Below, in pieces: positions 61,101-64,000 of a stretch of DNA of 64,000 nucleotides (the stretch's first letter is position 1; every line of letters begins with the position of its first letter). Source of the DNA: Monilinia fructicola (Eukaryota > Ascomycota > Leotiomycetes > Helotiales > Sclerotiniaceae); contig VICG01000011.1 of NCBI GenBank assembly GCA_008692225.1, forward strand, positions 1,662,501-1,726,500, in the 5' to 3' direction. The notes below the pieces were generated by a model, which was given only the letters and a program-made list of their open reading frames with translations, searched no databases and had not been told where the DNA came from. The translations under genes were made by a program, and so were the position numbers.

Positions 61101-62265
61101 ATGATAATAAGGCAAAGGTTTACCTTTCTAATCTGCTTCGCAGTGCTTGGACTTCTCAGCTTTGCGAATGCGAGTACTGGTGATCGATTGCCTGAATTTA
61201 AACAATGTGTTGAGGTATGAATTCAACGGTAGTTTTCAGCTGGTTTGTTTCCAATATACTAATAAGGAATATCTAGGTTTGTCAACAGGAGAATTGTGAC
61301 AATGGAGTTGGAGGTGCTACGAAGATTCGTATGTAAATTCTTGCCTGATCTTTCATGTCCAAAGTAATAACGAAATGATATAGCACTCCTCCATAGACTT
61401 TTGTTCTGGACTTGCCCCGCGGAGTGCGATTATACCTGCCAGCATATAATCACCAATGCGCGCGTCGAATCCGGTCAGCCTATCGTTCAATTTCACGGAA
61501 AATGGCCCTTCTACCGTTTTCTCGGCATGCAAGAGCCCTTCTCTGTCTTCTTCTCGCTCCTCAATTTCCTCGCCCACCCAAAACGGACTCGCGAAAAATA
61601 ACTGCTCAAATTCCTGAAACATACAGTATGCGTAAATACTATGTCATGCTATCATATGCAGGAATGATCAGTTGGGTCGCCAGTATGGTGTTTCATACAA
61701 GAGACTATCCAGTTACTGAGCAACTGGATTATTTTGCGGCGGGAGGAAGTGTCTTGTATGGCATGTACTATACGCCAATTCGAATCTTCCGTATGGATCG
61801 AGGTGGGAAAAGAGCATCCTCTCTGTATTACGCGCCTGGACTCTTCTCTGTATCCTCTTTTACATCGCACACGTCGTATATTTGAAGTGGTGGGATTGGG
61901 ATTACACATATAATATGGCAGCGAACGTCGTAGTAGGAGTATTGCAAAATTCTTTGTGGAGTTGGTTTTCATTCGAAAAATATAGGAAGAGCAAGAGGGC
62001 GTGGACAGCCTGGCCAGGATTGGTTGTTGCGTGGATTTTCATGGCAATGAGTTTGGAATTAATAGACTTTCCACCTTTGTGGGGATGTTTGGACGCACAT
62101 AGTTTATGGCATTTGGGGACAGTGGCTCCAACTATGATTTTCTATAGGTAGGTTTTCATGATTTCATGGGTGTATTGCGGACATGAATGAAATTGCTAAC
62201 TTCAGGATAGCTTTCTATTAAAGGATGCGCAAGATGACATTGCTGGTCAGCGATTAAAGGCTTAG
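61101..62265 (+). pseudogene. PER1: PER1 (GPI-anchor lipid remodelling) gene with three small indels
   Basis: Exons are 61101-61214, 61277-61328, 61384-62147 and 62211-62265; introns are gtatga...ctag, gtatgt...atag and gtaggt...atag. The product would start with a signal peptide (FTFLICFAVLGLLSFANAS), followed by the Cys-rich lumenal part (CVEVCQQENC, FWTCPAECDYTCQHIIT, VQFHGKWPFYRFLGMQEP) and several membrane helices with WVASMVFHTRD and LELIDFPPLWGCLDAHSLWH, which hold the conserved His/Asp residues of the PER1/CREST superfamily. PER1 removes the sn-2 acyl chain of GPI anchors in the ER. Exon 3 is broken by one extra A at 61580-61583, one at 61594-61598 and one extra CT at 61819-61824. With those runs one unit shorter all exons fit (326 residues). 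No nonsense substitution is seen, so a sequence error is possible. Confidence 0.82.
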
Positions 62266-62889
62266 ATTCTATATGAAACGAGGTAAACAAAAATAGAAAG
62301 ATGAGGAGCTTGATGAATCAAGATATGAGCTTTAATGCCAAATGGTCACTCTTAGCTTCGGTGACTTCTTGCATTCATTCCATGGAGCTTTCCATATACT
62401 CCTAGCTGTGTGATTTTCTTCTGGCGGTTTTGGTAACAGACAAATATATCATACAGTGCAAAGCTCAAGAGGATCGATCCAAAGGTAACCACCCAGTAAT
62501 AGCCACAAAAAATTGATTTTGGCTTCTACATCGAGCTTGCTCTTTCTATGAACTGGCAAGCTGAACTTGACGTCGCATATTATTCGTTACAGCTAGGCAA
62601 GGTTAACCTGAAGGTGGAGAGCGATTGGGAACCTAGCGGTGAGACATTTGACAGAGAAACAAGGAGAGGAAGTATCAAACGCAAGGAAACTTTACCCTGG
62701 GGCGGGAAGTGACCCCGGTAAATAAAACAAGCACGCTAGAGGAATATTGCAACGGCATATATGTTTATGGAAACCTGATGGCATGGGGCCATGATCAGCA
62801 ACGCGCAGCCTTCATTCAAACGCTTCAATACTCACCAAGCAGATCGACGCGTCAATCCTCAATACAAAGTTCCTGCTTGGATCTCCCTC
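62266..62889. other. Intergenic downstream of PER1
   Basis: No supportable gene. The frame at 62709-62915 runs into the repeat region and has no motif. Confidence 0.5.
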
Positions 62890-63475
62890 CTGCTCATCTA
62901 CCCATTGCATCATAGTCACTATAAAATGACCATCGCTCATAGAGCGAGAACATCTTTTCAGCTATTCAAGGTCGAAAACATGAGTTCTAGTCCTAATTTC
63001 GCCTTGCAAGATCACATCCACAGTACTGATCTCCCCGGTCATTTGTCCAAAATTCACGTTCTTGGGATTTCCCCATAACGGCCTACGATCATGATGCTAA
63101 AGGTAAGCTCTTCAATTGAGCTCAAAGCCCACTCATACTTGTCATTTATAATCACTATTAGCTGGTCATCACTTATGGGGTGATATTATCTTAGCCAAGC
63201 TATTCAAAGCCGAAACTTTTTAGTTCTAGTCCTCGCAAGATCACATCCACAGTACTGATCTCCCTAGTCGTTTGTCCAAAATTCACTTTCGTGGGATTCC
63301 CTATAGCGGCCTGCAGTTATGATGCTAGGGGTGAGCTCCTCGGTTTAGCTCACAGCCGATTTATCCTCGTTCTTCATAACTATTAAGTGTTCATCACTTA
63401 TGTGATACTATCTTTATCAGGATATCCAAATCTCCTCGCAGGATCACATCCACAGTACAGTGTCAGTACTGAGTT
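62890..63475 (+). repeat. Diverged tandem repeat, unit about 205-240 bases, 2.4 copies
   Basis: The landmark gatcacatccacagtac occurs at 63010, 63239 and 63442. The landmark gctattcaa occurs at 62961 and 63199. Between them lie matching blocks: tgatctccc, then gtttgtccaaaattcac (a first-base variant in copy 1), gggatt, cggcct and atgatgcta followed by ggtaagctc or ggtgagctc. Copy 1 covers about 62890-63127, copy 2 about 63128-63359, and copy 3 is truncated near 63475. Copies differ by substitutions and small indels, so the duplication is old. Confidence 0.75.
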
Positions 63476-64000
63476 CCCTATGGGACCGGATGGCCACGGG
63501 ATTTGAATGCCACGGATTTGACAAGGACCCCGGTTGGGAGCAGGACTGTGCTTGCTTGGCTGTTATCTCCGAGAACCTCATTCCCGAACCGTGAAGAACA
63601 TCGGGCTGGTTGAATGTGCTTGGCATAATTGCTTGCATGGCTTGGTTGGATTTCCCCACCACTACGTCAATGAAGGGGGGAGGGGAGAGGAGACGGGGAG
63701 GGGGAGGGGTCCGGATCTTGTGCTTTAACTGGTCCACCTCCTGTGCTTTTCAGAGATGCCGTCGGAATTGGTATGTATGTAGATGATGGGATGATAACAG
63801 AACATTTTCGTATATCAGGGTATGGGGCAATGGACTTATGTAACTCTATATCGTGTTTGAAATAGAATCACCTCGCCCCGTTTAATCCCACAGGAGACTG
63901 ATATGACACTATAATTCCACAGCCAGCTTGCGGTATGGATATCGCAAGGCTTACCGGGAGACCATAGCAAGAGCAATGTGCAGACATTCAGACCGCAATG
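63476..64000. other. Right-edge sequence, no gene recognised
   Basis: A purine run (GGGGAGAGG type) at 63676-63708 and a 64-codon frame at 63534-63728 are present. Nothing is supported as a gene. Confidence 0.5.

Overview
The window is filamentous ascomycete nuclear DNA. Genes are split by short GT-AG introns (mostly 45-110 bases), and the set is typical of Pezizomycotina: a DIM-5-type H3K9 methyltransferase, Mago nashi, a NACHT/ankyrin relic, a 2EXR relic and a fungal bHLH factor. A Leotiomycete of the Sclerotiniaceae type (Botrytis/Sclerotinia/Monilinia) is my best guess. That is inferred from the general look of the proteins, not from a search.

Layout. 1-2445: 3' part of an OSCA/TMEM63-like (CSC1/DUF221) channel. 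2446-8551: gene-poor stretch with a decayed 2EXR gene and an AT-rich, TpA-rich block. 8552-11270: divergent pair dim-5 and RRP1. 11638-13389: sphingoid-base kinase (LCB4-like). 15070-19295: divergent pair SEC26 (beta-COP) and mago nashi. 20693-21807: GID4. 23012-23987: small membrane protein with a frameshift. 26577-27584: bHLH factor with a frameshift. 29277-30922: GH5 exo-beta-1,3-glucanase-like gene with seven small indels. 31990-36179: decayed NACHT-ankyrin (NLR-like) gene. 37410-40469: DIS3/RRP44. 40470-47855: a 7.4 kb desert with much simple sequence. 47856-50110: RSC7/SWP82-type chromatin remodelling subunit. 51930-53199: glycerol-phosphatase-like HAD enzyme. 53865-55518: NUG1 GTPase. 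55519-61100: second desert, with a roughly 380-base (TTTTA)n array. 61101-62265: PER1 GPI-lipid remodelling gene with three small indels. 62890-63475: diverged tandem repeat.

Most genes are housekeeping: ribosome biogenesis and RNA decay (RRP1, NUG1, DIS3), EJC (Mago), COPI (SEC26), chromatin (DIM-5, RSC7) and protein turnover (GID4). They are single genes, not a pathway cluster. Exon joins of eleven genes were worked out by eye; in each the exon lengths sum to a multiple of three.

The most notable signal is a pattern of broken frames. Four conserved genes carry 12 small indels in about 4 kb of coding sequence, nearly all +1 in a short homopolymer or CT x2 to CT x3, yet they have no in-frame nonsense codon that I can see. 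The other eleven genes (about 17 kb of coding sequence) carry none. This means either real, recent slippage-driven gene loss or locally poor sequence; raw reads would decide. I found no CRISPR array, rRNA, convincing tRNA or intact transposon, and no clear new multi-gene system.
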